Assembly (NCBI RefSeq): GCF_900109195.1
Contig: NZ_FNZG01000001.1
Coordinates: 1 to 64,000 of the forward strand
DNA: 64,000 nucleotides
Direction: 5' to 3'
Source of the DNA: Pseudooceanicola nitratireducens
GTDB lineage: Bacteria; Pseudomonadota; Alphaproteobacteria; Rhodobacterales; Rhodobacteraceae
Shown here: one piece after another, positions 24,850-32,905 of the stretch
Layout: each line of letters begins with the position of its first letter
Numbering within the stretch: position 1 is the first letter of the stretch
The notes under the pieces: generated by a model
The model's database searches: none
What the model saw: only the letters and a program-made list of their open reading frames with translations
What the model was told of the DNA's origin: nothing
Position numbers and translations under genes: made by a program

Positions 24850-26607
24850 TCACTCGGCCACGGCGCGGGGGCTGGGGCGGGCGGTCAGGGTCGCATGGGC
24901 GTCGTATTGCGACAGGAAGACCTCTCCGCTGAGGTCGGTCAGGAAATGCGTCCGCTTGAGCCGGTCCATCACCGGGCCCTTGACCTCGGACAGGTGCAGC
25001 TTGATCCCCATGTCGGTCAGGCGGGTGTTGATCGCCTCGAGGCTTTCCAGCGCGGACATGTCGATGTCGTTTACGGCCGAGCACATCAGCACCACGTGTT
25101 CGATCGGTTCGTCACAGGTGACGCGGTCATACAGAAGATCCTGCAGGAAATGCGCATTGGCGAAATACAGGCTTTCGTCGATGCGGATCGTGACCACGCG
25201 GGGATCGGTCTGCACGTCGTGGCGGGTGATGTTGCGGAAGTGCTGCGTGTTGGGAACCAGCCCGACCTCGGCCACATGGGGGCGCGACGTGCGGTATAGG
25301 AACAGCAGGATCGACAGGGCGACGCCGGCCGAGACGCCGACCTCGACCCCGATGCCGAGGGTCAGCAGGATCGTGGCGCTGACGGCGGCGAAATCCACCC
25401 GGCTGTAGGCCCAGGTCTTTTTCAGGATCGACAGGTCCACCAGCGACAACACGGCGACGATGATGGTCGCGGCCAGCACGGCCTTGGGCAGGAAGAACAG
25501 AAGCGGCGTCAGCAGAAGCGCGGCCAGGCCGATGCCCACGGCGGTGAAGGCCCCGGCGGCAGGGGTTTCCGCGCCCGCGTCGAAGTTCACGACCGAGCGG
25601 GCAAAGCCGCCGGTGACCGGGTAGCCGCCGCTGAGGGCGGCCGCGACATTGGAGGCCCCGAGGCCGATCAGCTCCTGATCGGGGGCGATGCGCTGGCGGC
25701 GTTTCGCGGCCAGGGTCTGGGCGACCGAGACGGATTCCACGAAGCCGATGATCGAGATCAGAAGCGCCGAGAGGAACAGCTGCCCCCAGAGGTCGGCCGA
25801 GAAGGCCGGCAGGGTCAGCGGTGGCAGACCCATGGGGACGTCACCCACGATGGCCACGCCGCGCGCGTCCAGCCCGAAGGTCCAGACCAGCAGCACCGAG
25901 ACCGCCACGGCCATCACCGGCCCGGCCTTGGCCAGAAGATCCGCCAGCCGGGGCTTCAGCCCAAGCGCCAGCAACCGCGGCTTCAGCCCCTTGCGGACCC
26001 AGAAGAGGAACCCGAGGGAGGCCAGCCCGATCACCAGTGTATAGGGGTTGGTCTGGCCCAGATGCGCCAGCAGGCTGCCGATCAGCGCGACCAGGTTGTG
26101 GCCCTCGGCCGAGATGCCGAAGATATGTTTCAGCTGAGAAGTAGCGATCAGCAGCCCCGAGGCGGTGATGAAGCCGGCAATGACCGGGTGCGACAGGAAA
26201 TTCGCCAGGAATCCGAGGCGGAAGAGCCCCATGGCCAGCAGCATCAGCCCCGACAGGAAGGCCAGCGTGATGGCGGCGGCGATGTATTCCGGCGTGCCCT
26301 GCGCGGCGAGCTTGCCAACCGCGGCGGCGGTCATCAGCGAGACCACGGCCACCGGCCCGACCGCCAGCGCCCGCGAGGTGCCGAAGATCGCATAGGCGAC
26401 CAGCGGCAGGATCGAGGCATAGAGCCCCATCTCGGGCGGCAGCCCGGCCAGCAGAGCATAGGCGAGCGACTGGGGGATGAGCATGATGGTGACGATCACC
26501 GCCGCCACCATGTCCGAGGTCAGCGTGTCGCGGGAATAGTCGCGGGACCAGTCAAGGATGGGAAGATAGCGCCGGAGCGCGGCGGGGGAGAGGTTTGGCT
26601 GTTTCAC
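24850..26607 (-). CDS. SulP family anion transporter with STAS domain
   Basis: A 585-residue inner-membrane carrier. The N-terminal SulP signature runs through SDMVAAVIVTIMLIPQSLAY and LPPEMGLYASILP, followed by about 12-14 membrane helices to about residue 425. The C-terminal STAS domain covers about 440-560 (VVTIRIDESLYFANAHFL, and VLMCSAVNDIDMSALESLE). Sulfate, bicarbonate or dicarboxylates are the known substrates; the sequence does not separate them. It stands alone, with an AT-rich promoter-like patch upstream. Confidence 0.92.
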   Translation of the reverse strand: MKQPNLSPAALRRYLPILDWSRDYSRDTLTSDMVAAVIVTIMLIPQSLAYALLAGLPPEMGLYASILPLVAYAIFGTSRALAVGPVAVVSLMTAAAVGKLAAQGTPEYIAAAITLAFLSGLMLLAMGLFRLGFLANFLSHPVIAGFITASGLLIATSQLKHIFGISAEGHNLVALIGSLLAHLGQTNPYTLVIGLASLGFLFWVRKGLKPRLLALGLKPRLADLLAKAGPVMAVAVSVLLVWTFGLDARGVAIVGDVPMGLPPLTLPAFSADLWGQLFLSALLISIIGFVESVSVAQTLAAKRRQRIAPDQELIGLGASNVAAALSGGYPVTGGFARSVVNFDAGAETPAAGAFTAVGIGLAALLLTPLLFFLPKAVLAATIIVAVLSLVDLSILKKTWAYSRVDFAAVSATILLTLGIGVEVGVSAGVALSILLFLYRTSRPHVAEVGLVPNTQHFRNITRHDVQTDPRVVTIRIDESLYFANAHFLQDLLYDRVTCDEPIEHVVLMCSAVNDIDMSALESLEAINTRLTDMGIKLHLSEVKGPVMDRLKRTHFLTDLSGEVFLSQYDAHATLTARPSPRAVAE

Positions 26608-26649
26608 GGGGCAGGGTCCTGAAATCGGGAAGCCACGGCGGGCGTTGGA

Positions 26650-26690
26650 TTACATATATTATAATGTGAATGTGTTTTTCAAGTCCTGGT
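26650..26690 (-). promoter_or_regulatory. AT-rich promoter/operator patch upstream of the SulP gene
   Basis: In an otherwise GC-rich gap, 26650-26670 is almost pure AT, with ACAT-N8-ATGT symmetry and an internal TATA-T-TATA. On the minus strand a TTGAAA (near 26677-26682) precedes TATAAT/TAATAT boxes, a reasonable sigma-70 promoter reading into the SulP gene about 50 bases away. AT-rich imperfect palindromes of this kind are also used by ArsR-type sulfur sensors, but the match here is not strong. Confidence 0.45.
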
Positions 26691-26801
26691 TTTGCAGTGG
26701 TGTGCCGAGATGCGGAGTGGCCGCGTGATGCGGGGGAGTGTAGTGCGGAGGGGGAGGGCCCGGAGGGGCATCGAGCCCCGCCGGGCCCTGGCCTGCGGCG
26801 C

Positions 26802-26823
26802 GAGTATTTTTGGCAAGATGATG
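26802..26823 (+). repeat. Intergenic repeat, variant A, copy 2
   Basis: GAGTATTTTTGGCAAGATGA plus TG, identical to the copies at 38807 and 46254. It is preceded by GC-rich sequence with CGGGGC-type inverted repeats (about 26755-26800). It lies downstream of the duplicated fragment described next. Confidence 0.85.
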
Positions 26824-26841
26824 GGGATGGGCGCGCAGTGA

Positions 26842-27377
26842 GGGAGCTGCGCCCGGATCGTGGAGGCCGCAGGGCCTGTGGTCAGTTTTGGGCGAGCGTT
26901 GCGAGGGCTGCAGCGTTATGGGGGGGCGAGGCGGTGGATACCCAGGAGGGCCAGAGATTTGGTGAGTTCTCCGTACATTGCGCCGTCGGGGCGGCGCGTG
27001 CTGACCGTATTGAGAAAGGTAACAGCGTCAAGGTCCGCAGTGGGCAGGGGGTGCGGACGGAAGGGGGCGGCGGCTGTGGGGCAGGGTCAGGGCCTCGGTT
27101 GCGCGAGTAAGGGAGTTACGCCCGGATCGGGCATGCCGCGGGGCCTGTGGTCAGTTCTGGGCGAGCGATGCGAGGGTCGCAGCGCTATGGGGGGCGAGGC
27201 GGTAGATGCCCTGGAAGGCCAGAGGTTTGGTGATCTTTCCGTCCCTCACGCCATCGGGGCGGCGGGTGCCGCGTGCGTTGAGGAAGGTGAAAGCGTCGAG
27301 ATCCGCAGCGGGCAGGGGCCGCGGGCGGAAGGGGCCGAGGCTGTCGGTCAGGGTCAGCGCCTCGGTCGCGCAGGTCG
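26842..27377 (-). repeat. Tandem duplication of the 3' end of the 27151-27708 gene; outer copy decayed
   Basis: Two adjacent copies of a unit of about 269 bases, offset by 269, are roughly 80% alike by eye. The inner copy (27111-27377) contains the last 75 or so codons and stop of the gene at 27151-27708. The outer copy (26842-27110) repeats this with substitutions and at least one indel: a run of seven G near 26928-26935 against six in the inner copy. It is not an intact frame, so it is best read as a non-coding remnant of a partial tandem duplication. Confidence 0.8.
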
Positions 27378-27708
27378 GGCAGAGCGCGCCGAAGAAGGCG
27401 GGTGCAGGCCAGCCGGAGCGGGCGATCCAGCGCTCGGTCACGGCCATGTCGAGGTGGGGGGCGAAGTCGCGGGGGTGGATGTCGGGTTCATCCGTGATCG
27501 TTTCGACCGTCGCCGCCCCGAGCAGCAGAAGCTGGCCGCCGGCGACGGTCACTGGATAGAGCCGGTCGCCCGGCTGCACCTTGGCGCGGCGAAAACTGGG
27601 CAGCCCGAGATGCGGGCCGCCGAAGAAGCAGGTGAAGCCCACGCCCTGCGGCACAAGTCCAAGCGCCTTCACCCGGTGAGCCGAGAGATAGACGCTGAAT
27701 GCACTCAA
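27151..27708 (-). CDS. Hypothetical protein
   Basis: About 185 residues, not recognised. The frame is supported by codon use and by its coupling to polA: a TTG start at 27708 overlaps the polA stop (TTGA). A TTG at 27723 is the alternative. The N-terminal half is beta-rich with GVGFTCFFGGPHLGLPSF. The middle has FFGALCPTCATEALTL with a CPTC pair; there is no signal peptide or membrane helix. Its 3' end has been duplicated in tandem. No function is proposed. Confidence 0.65.
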   Translation of the reverse strand: MSAFSVYLSAHRVKALGLVPQGVGFTCFFGGPHLGLPSFRRAKVQPGDRLYPVTVAGGQLLLLGAATVETITDEPDIHPRDFAPHLDMAVTERWIARSGWPAPAFFGALCPTCATEALTLTDSLGPFRPRPLPAADLDAFTFLNARGTRRPDGVRDGKITKPLAFQGIYRLAPHSAATLASLAQN

Positions 27709-30512
27709 TGCGCCTGGGCCCAATTGTCGCCCTGGCCTGCGTCGACCACCAGCGGCACGTCGATCTTGACCGCCGGGGCGGCGGCGCTTTCCATGACCTT
27801 GCGGGCGGCTTCGGTCACGGCATCGACCGCGGTTTCATCGACCTCGAAGACCAGTTCGTCGTGCACCTGCAGCAGCATCTTGGCGGGCAGGTCGGCAATG
27901 GCCGCAGGCATGCGCACCATGGCGCGGCGGATGATGTCGGCGGCCGTGCCCTGGATCGGCGCGTTGATCGCGGCGCGTTTGGCAAAGCCGGCGCGCGGCC
28001 CCTTGGCGGCGATTTCCGGCGTGTGGATGCGACGCCCGAAAAGGGTCTGGACGTAGCCATGGGTCTTGGCGAAGTCCGTCGTCGCCTCCATGTAGTCGCG
28101 GATGCCGGGGAAACGTTCGAAATAGCGGTCGATGAAGCCCTGGGCCTCGGCCCGGGGGATGCGCAGGTTGCGCGCAAGGCCAAAGCCCGAGATGCCGTAG
28201 ATCACGCCGAAGTTGATCGCCTTGGCCTGGCGGCGCACGTCCGGCGTCATCTCATCCAGCGGCACGCCGAACATTTCCGACGCGGTGGCGGCGTGAATGT
28301 CCTGGCCGTCCTCGAAGGCCTGTTTTAGCGCCGGAATGTCGGCGATATGGGCCAGAATGCGCAGTTCGATCTGGGAATAGTCGAGCGAGAGCAGCTTGCG
28401 CCCTTGCGGTGCGACGAAGGCCTCGCGGATGCGGCGGCCTTCTTCGGAGCGGACGGGAATGTTCTGCAGGTTCGGATCGGTCGAGGCCAGGCGTCCGGTG
28501 TTCGCCCCGGTCTGCACGTAAGAGGTATGCACGCGCCCCGTTTCCGGGTTGATGTGGTCCTGCAGCGCGTCGGTATAGGTCGATTTCAGTTTTGACAGCT
28601 GGCGCCAGTCCAGCACGCGGGCGGGCAGGTCGTGTTCGGTGGCCAGATCTTCGAGGATGTCGGCCCCGGTGGCATAGGCCCCGGTCTTGCCCTTCTTGCC
28701 GCCCTCAAGCCCCATCTTGTCGAACAGGATCTCGCCCAGCTGCTTGGGCGAGCCGACGTTGAAGGATTCCCCCGCCAGCTCGTGGATCTCGGCCTCGAGC
28801 GCGGCCATCTTCTGGGCGAAGGCATTGGACATGCGCGACAGCGTATCGCGGTCGACCTGGATGCCGTGCATCTCCATCTGCGCCAGCACGGGCGAGAGCG
28901 GGCGTTCCAGCGTTTCGTAGACCGTGGTGACCTTCTTGGTATGCAGCTGAGGTTTCAGCACCTGCCACAGGCGCAGGGTGATGTCCGCATCCTCGGCCGC
29001 ATAGCGGGTGGCCTGGTCGACGGGGACCATGTCGAAGGTGATCATCGACTTGCCCGAGCCCAGCAGATCCTTGATCGGGATCGGCGTATGGCCAAGATAT
29101 TGTTCCGACAGCGCGTCCATCCCGTGGCCATGCAGACCCGCGTTCAGGGCGTAGGAGATCAGCATGGTGTCATCGAAGGGCGCGACCGAGATCCCGTAGC
29201 GTTTCAGGATCTTGGCGTCGTATTTCATGTTCTGCCCGATCTTGAGGATCGCATCGTCCTCGAGCACGGGTTTCAACATATCCAGCGCGATCTTCTCGGC
29301 CATCTGGCCGGGGGCGCGGTCTTCGGTCGCGAACAGGCCTTCGCCTTCGGAGGCGAGGTGGTTGAGCGGAATGTAACACGCCTGCCCGGGATCGGTGGCG
29401 AGGCAGATGCCGACCAGATCGGCCTTCATTTCATCCAGGCCGGTGGTTTCGGTGTCGACGGCCACGTAGCCGCGTTCGCGGATGCGATCGATCCAGGTGG
29501 CCAGCTGATCGGCCGTGGTGACGGTTTCATAGCTTTCGGGATCGATGGCGGGCATTTCGACGGGGGCGGGGCCCTCGTCGGTCCCTGACGTGACCGCCTC
29601 GGGGGCGGCGGGCGCCTCGACCCCCATCTGGTCCGCGATCCGCTTGGTCAGGGTGCGGAACTCCATCTCGTTGAGGAAGTTCAGCAGGGTTTCGGGGTTG
29701 GGGTCGCGCACCTCGAGATCGTCCAGCGTGAAGTCCAGCGGCGTGTTGCAGTCGAGCTGCACGAGCCGCTTGGACAGTTCGATCTGGGCGCGGTTGTCGA
29801 TCAGGGTCTGGCGGCGCTTGGGCTGCTTGATCTCTTCCGCGCGGTCCAGAAGGGTTTCCAGATCGCCGTATTCGTTGATCAGAAGCGCCGCGGTCTTGAT
29901 GCCGATGCCCGGCGCGCCCGGCACGTTGTCGACCGAGTCGCCGGCCAGCGCCTGAACGTCCACCACGCGGTCGGGCCCGACGCCGAACTTGGCCTCGACC
30001 CCTTCGACGTCGATGCGGATGTTCTTCATAGCGTCCAGCATCTCGACCCCGCCGCCGACCAGCTGCATCAGGTCCTTGTCGGAACTGATGATCGTCACCC
30101 GTCCGCCCGCGTCGCGCGCCTGGCACGAGAGGGTCGCGATGATGTCATCGGCCTCGTAGCCCTCAAGCTCCTTGCAGGCGATGTTGAAGGCTTCGGTGGC
30201 AGTGCGGGTCAGCGGGATCTGGGGGCGCAGATCCTCGGGCATCGCCTCGCGGTTGGCCTTGTAGAGGTCGTACATATCGTTGCGGAAGGTGTGCGAGCCC
30301 TTGTCGAAGATCACCGCCACATGGGTCGGCGCATCGGGGCCGGTGTTCCCTTCGACATAGCGGTGCAGCATGTTGCAGAACCCGGACACGGCGCCGATCG
30401 GCAGCCCGTCGGATTTCCGCGTCAGCGGCGGCAGCGCATGATAGGCGCGGAAGATGAAGGCCGATCCGTCGATCAGGTGCAGGTGACACCCCTTGCCGAA
30501 ATGTTGTGTCAT
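27705..30512 (-). CDS. polA: DNA polymerase I
   Basis: A 935-residue repair and Okazaki-fragment polymerase. Residues 1-310 form the 5' nuclease (LIDGSAFIFRAYHALPP, ISSDKDLMQLV). Residues about 330-530 are the 3'-5' exonuclease, with the DxE motif intact in YVAVDTETTGLDEMKADL, so proofreading is expected. The polymerase has motif A LLSLDYSQIELRILAHI, motif B RRQAKAINFGVIYGIS and motif C LLQVHDELVFE. The start is the only plausible ATG and faces the divergent secreted-protein gene 26 bases away. Confidence 0.97.
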   Translation of the reverse strand: MTQHFGKGCHLHLIDGSAFIFRAYHALPPLTRKSDGLPIGAVSGFCNMLHRYVEGNTGPDAPTHVAVIFDKGSHTFRNDMYDLYKANREAMPEDLRPQIPLTRTATEAFNIACKELEGYEADDIIATLSCQARDAGGRVTIISSDKDLMQLVGGGVEMLDAMKNIRIDVEGVEAKFGVGPDRVVDVQALAGDSVDNVPGAPGIGIKTAALLINEYGDLETLLDRAEEIKQPKRRQTLIDNRAQIELSKRLVQLDCNTPLDFTLDDLEVRDPNPETLLNFLNEMEFRTLTKRIADQMGVEAPAAPEAVTSGTDEGPAPVEMPAIDPESYETVTTADQLATWIDRIRERGYVAVDTETTGLDEMKADLVGICLATDPGQACYIPLNHLASEGEGLFATEDRAPGQMAEKIALDMLKPVLEDDAILKIGQNMKYDAKILKRYGISVAPFDDTMLISYALNAGLHGHGMDALSEQYLGHTPIPIKDLLGSGKSMITFDMVPVDQATRYAAEDADITLRLWQVLKPQLHTKKVTTVYETLERPLSPVLAQMEMHGIQVDRDTLSRMSNAFAQKMAALEAEIHELAGESFNVGSPKQLGEILFDKMGLEGGKKGKTGAYATGADILEDLATEHDLPARVLDWRQLSKLKSTYTDALQDHINPETGRVHTSYVQTGANTGRLASTDPNLQNIPVRSEEGRRIREAFVAPQGRKLLSLDYSQIELRILAHIADIPALKQAFEDGQDIHAATASEMFGVPLDEMTPDVRRQAKAINFGVIYGISGFGLARNLRIPRAEAQGFIDRYFERFPGIRDYMEATTDFAKTHGYVQTLFGRRIHTPEIAAKGPRAGFAKRAAINAPIQGTAADIIRRAMVRMPAAIADLPAKMLLQVHDELVFEVDETAVDAVTEAARKVMESAAAPAVKIDVPLVVDAGQGDNWAQAH

Positions 30513-30538
30513 GTTAGCCTCCGCGCGATATCGTCCTG

Positions 30539-31060
30539 ATGGGTTCTGCCATGTTCCGTGCTCTGCTGCCAGCCGCTCTTTTCCTGCTTTGGGTGGGGTC
30601 CGGACATGCCGCCGCGCAAAGCCTTGTGGAAGGGGGCGCGCACACGGCCGGGCAAGAAAAGATGCCGCCCTGTGAAAACACCATGGCAGGGGACAATTGC
30701 GCCCGTGTGCTGGCCTGTATCGGCGGTGACGGCCTTTGGTTCGACGGACAGGCGCGCGGTTGGGGCAAGGGCATCATCCTTGGAGCCATGTCCGACGGCA
30801 CGCCCTGCACCGGCAGCTGGCGCTACCGCGAGGGGGTGAACATCGCCACCGCCTCGCTGTCCTGCGAGGACGGAACCAAGGGCAAGGTGATCTATTATTC
30901 GCAGGACAATGTGACCGGCACGGGGATCGGGCGCGGGTTGGATTCGCGGCTGCGCGGCCTGCGTGTCTGGTCCGGTCACAACGTGCTGGAGTTCCTGACG
31001 CCAAAGGACGGGCCCGGGGCCCTGCTGCCCTGCACTGGTGAGCCGATCCCGATCAGCTAA
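30539..31060 (+). CDS. Hypothetical secreted protein
   Basis: A 173-residue protein (169 if ATG at 30551 is used) with a clear Sec signal peptide, MFRALLPAALFLLWVGSGHA, cleaved before AAQS. The mature part has six cysteines in a small domain (MPPCENTMAGDNCARVLACIG, later CTGSW and SLSCED), suggesting disulfides in the periplasm, and ends LLPCTGEPIPIS. It is divergent from polA and convergent with the zinc-finger gene. The family is not recognised. Confidence 0.75.
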   Translation: MGSAMFRALLPAALFLLWVGSGHAAAQSLVEGGAHTAGQEKMPPCENTMAGDNCARVLACIGGDGLWFDGQARGWGKGIILGAMSDGTPCTGSWRYREGVNIATASLSCEDGTKGKVIYYSQDNVTGTGIGRGLDSRLRGLRVWSGHNVLEFLTPKDGPGALLPCTGEPIPIS

Positions 31061-31078
31061 GGGTGGTTTGCCGGGGCC

Positions 31079-31252
31079 TTAGCCCTCGTGGCCCTTCAGC
31101 ACGTATTTCGCGTCGCAATAGCCACATTCGACGAAATTGTCGTCCTCGGGGATATGCAGCCAGACACGCGGATGGCCAAGCGCCCCTTCGCCACCGTCAC
31201 AGGCGACCTTGCGGGTTTCAACGATCTTGGTTTCCGGGGCCTCGAGGCTCAT
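31079..31252 (-). CDS. CHCC-type zinc-finger protein (NDUFS6-like)
   Basis: A 57-residue protein, MSLEAPETKIVETRKVACDG onward, with the zinc-binding set C18, H27 or H33, C43 and C46 (VECGYCDAKYVL). This matches the short zinc-finger domain shared with the mitochondrial complex I subunit NDUFS6 and common in alphaproteobacteria, where it is thought to assist or belong to respiratory complex I. The ATG at 31252 is chosen because upstream residues in the open frame have no family resemblance. Confidence 0.87.
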   Translation of the reverse strand: MSLEAPETKIVETRKVACDGGEGALGHPRVWLHIPEDDNFVECGYCDAKYVLKGHEG

Positions 31253-31601
31253 CTGGCTATCCTTCGTCAGGGCCCTCGCGGCATTCCGCGACAGGGCATG
31301 GCTGCTGCGCGGCAATATGGGCGAAACCACTTGGCGCGGCAAGGGTGTAGGCCATCAGGTCACAGGGGCAGATCACAGGGGCAGATCGCTGCTAGGATCG
31401 GCCGGGACCCTGCGCAGATCAGATCGCGTATACGGATTCTGTGGTGACACTACGGGCCCGCCCCGATCCCGCATCAATACAATGCGGGACCCCTTCCGCC
31501 CGCCAACCACCACCCGCCGCACGACCGGTCATGCAGCCGCTGCGCCGCGCGCAACCCGCCATCACCCTTGCCAAACCGCCCGCAAGGGGCCACGCAGGGC
31601 C
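31253..31601. other. Gene-free gap between zinc-finger and MFS genes
   Basis: 349 bases without a supported gene. Two perfect tandem 13-mers (TCACAGGGGCAGA) lie at 31360-31385. Open frames here are shadows. The gap should hold divergent promoters for both neighbours, but no confident minus-35/minus-10 pair was found. Confidence 0.6.
31360..31385. repeat. Tandem 13-bp direct repeat
   Basis: TCACAGGGGCAGA occurs twice with no spacer, followed by TCGCT. It could be a short slippage duplication or a direct-repeat operator in the promoter region of the MFS gene. Confidence 0.8.
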
Positions 31602-32762
31602 ATGACCCGCGACACGACACCCTTCGGGCTGATCGCCCTGCTGCTTCTGGCCGGCATGACGGCGGCGGCGCAATTCGCCAAGATCTCGGCGATCTTCCCG
31701 ATGCTGGCCCAGACCTATCCGAAGGCGGGGGCCTCGCTTGGGTTTCTCGTCTCGATCATCTCTCTGACCGGGGTGCTGACGGGGCTGGTCGCGGGCATGC
31801 TGGTGGCGCGCATCGGCTTTCGCCGCGTGGTGCTTTTGGCACTGGTGCTGGGCGCGCTGGTCTCGGGCATTCAGGCCCTGCTGCCGCCCTTCGGCTGGAT
31901 GCTGGTCACCCGCGCGATCGAGGGCATCAGCCACATCGCCCTGGTCGTCGCCCTGCCGACCCTGATCGCGCGGCTCGCCGCAGTCCGGCATCGGCCCTAC
32001 GTCATGACGCTCTGGGGCAGCTACTTCGGGGTGACCTTCGCCCTGACCGCCTGGGCCGGCGTGCCGCTGGCGCAGGCCCATGGCCCCCAGGCCCTGTTCC
32101 TTCTGCATGGCGCGCTCATGCTGGCCCTTGCTGCCGCGCTAGCACGTGCGCTGCCCTCGGGGCTGATCGACAGCGCGCCGCCGCCCTGGCCGGGGCTGCG
32201 TGGGCTACTGGCGCGCCATGTCACGATCTATGCCTCTCCGCGCATCGCCGCGCCCGCGCTTGGCTGGCTGTTCTACACGCTGACCTTCGTGGCGATCCTG
32301 ACGGTGATCCCGCCCTATCTGCCCCAGGCCACCCGCGCGACGCTGACCTTCTGGATGCCGCTTGCGGGGCTGATCACCTCTCTGACCCTCGGGGCACAGC
32401 TGTTGCGGATCCTGCCAGCGGTCACGATCATCCTGATCGGCCTGGCCTGCGCGTCGCTGGCCGCGCTGGCGATGTGGGCCGCCCCCTCGGCCTTCCTGCC
32501 GCCGATCGCGCTTTTTGCCGCGCTCGGGCTGGTGCAGGGGGCCAGCTTTACGGCGATCCCGCAGCTCAACCCCGACCCGAATGACCAGGCCCTGGCCAAT
32601 GGCGCGCTGGCGCAGATGGGCAACCTGGGCAACCTCTTGGGCACGCCGATCCTTCTGGCGATGGCCACCCCCATGGGCCATTCGGGCGTGATCCTCTTTG
32701 CGCTGCTCGCCTATGCCGGCTGCGCGGCGGTGCACCTGCACGCCGCCGCCCGCCGGCGCTGA
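31602..32762 (+). CDS. MFS transporter
   Basis: A 386-residue major facilitator superfamily carrier with about 12 hydrophobic segments. The cytoplasmic loop 2-3 motif appears as GMLVARIGFRRVV, a variant of GxxxDRxGRR. The start ATGACCCGC at 31602 leads straight into the first membrane helix; the open frame upstream to 31137 has no carrier-like sequence. The substrate is unknown, and it has no partner gene. It converges on gabD. Confidence 0.87.
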   Translation: MTRDTTPFGLIALLLLAGMTAAAQFAKISAIFPMLAQTYPKAGASLGFLVSIISLTGVLTGLVAGMLVARIGFRRVVLLALVLGALVSGIQALLPPFGWMLVTRAIEGISHIALVVALPTLIARLAAVRHRPYVMTLWGSYFGVTFALTAWAGVPLAQAHGPQALFLLHGALMLALAAALARALPSGLIDSAPPPWPGLRGLLARHVTIYASPRIAAPALGWLFYTLTFVAILTVIPPYLPQATRATLTFWMPLAGLITSLTLGAQLLRILPAVTIILIGLACASLAALAMWAAPSAFLPPIALFAALGLVQGASFTAIPQLNPDPNDQALANGALAQMGNLGNLLGTPILLAMATPMGHSGVILFALLAYAGCAAVHLHAAARRR

Positions 32763-32768
32763 GCCCAT

Positions 32769-32799
32769 CAAAAAAGGCGCGGCCCCCTCGGACCGCGCC
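32769..32799 (-). terminator. Intrinsic terminator for gabD
   Basis: On the minus strand GGCGCGG and CCGCGCC form a 7-bp stem (32776-32799) followed by six T. It lies about 105 bases past the gabD stop and directly at the end of the convergent MFS gene. On the plus strand only CTCTTT follows, so termination of the MFS transcript here would be weaker. Confidence 0.75.
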
Positions 32800-32802
32800 C
32801 CC

Positions 32803-32883
32803 CTCTTTGGTTTTCACAAATATCCTCGGGGGTGCCATGACGGCCCCCGGGCCGGCGTGGCGAAGGGGGCAGACAGCCCCCTT
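32803..32883 (-). repeat. Intergenic repeat, variant B, copy 2 (reverse)
   Basis: The 30-base tail (32803-32832) is an exact reverse complement of 16399-16428. It is followed by a GC-rich spacer and a hairpin, AAGGGGGC-AGACA-GCCCCCTT, at 32863-32883. It lies in the gabD 3' untranslated region before the terminator. Confidence 0.85.
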
Positions 32884-32905
32884 TGCCCGACCTGTGCCAA
32901 AAGGC

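Noticed and set aside
24850-26607. Plus-strand open frames over the SulP gene and similar long antisense frames over other genes
   Set aside because: Each lies opposite a gene with recognised motifs and has no domain of its own; GC-rich DNA produces many such frames.
26842-27110. Independent small gene in the outer duplicated copy
   Set aside because: An indel in a G run breaks the frame relative to the intact copy, and no start or ribosome-binding site is evident.
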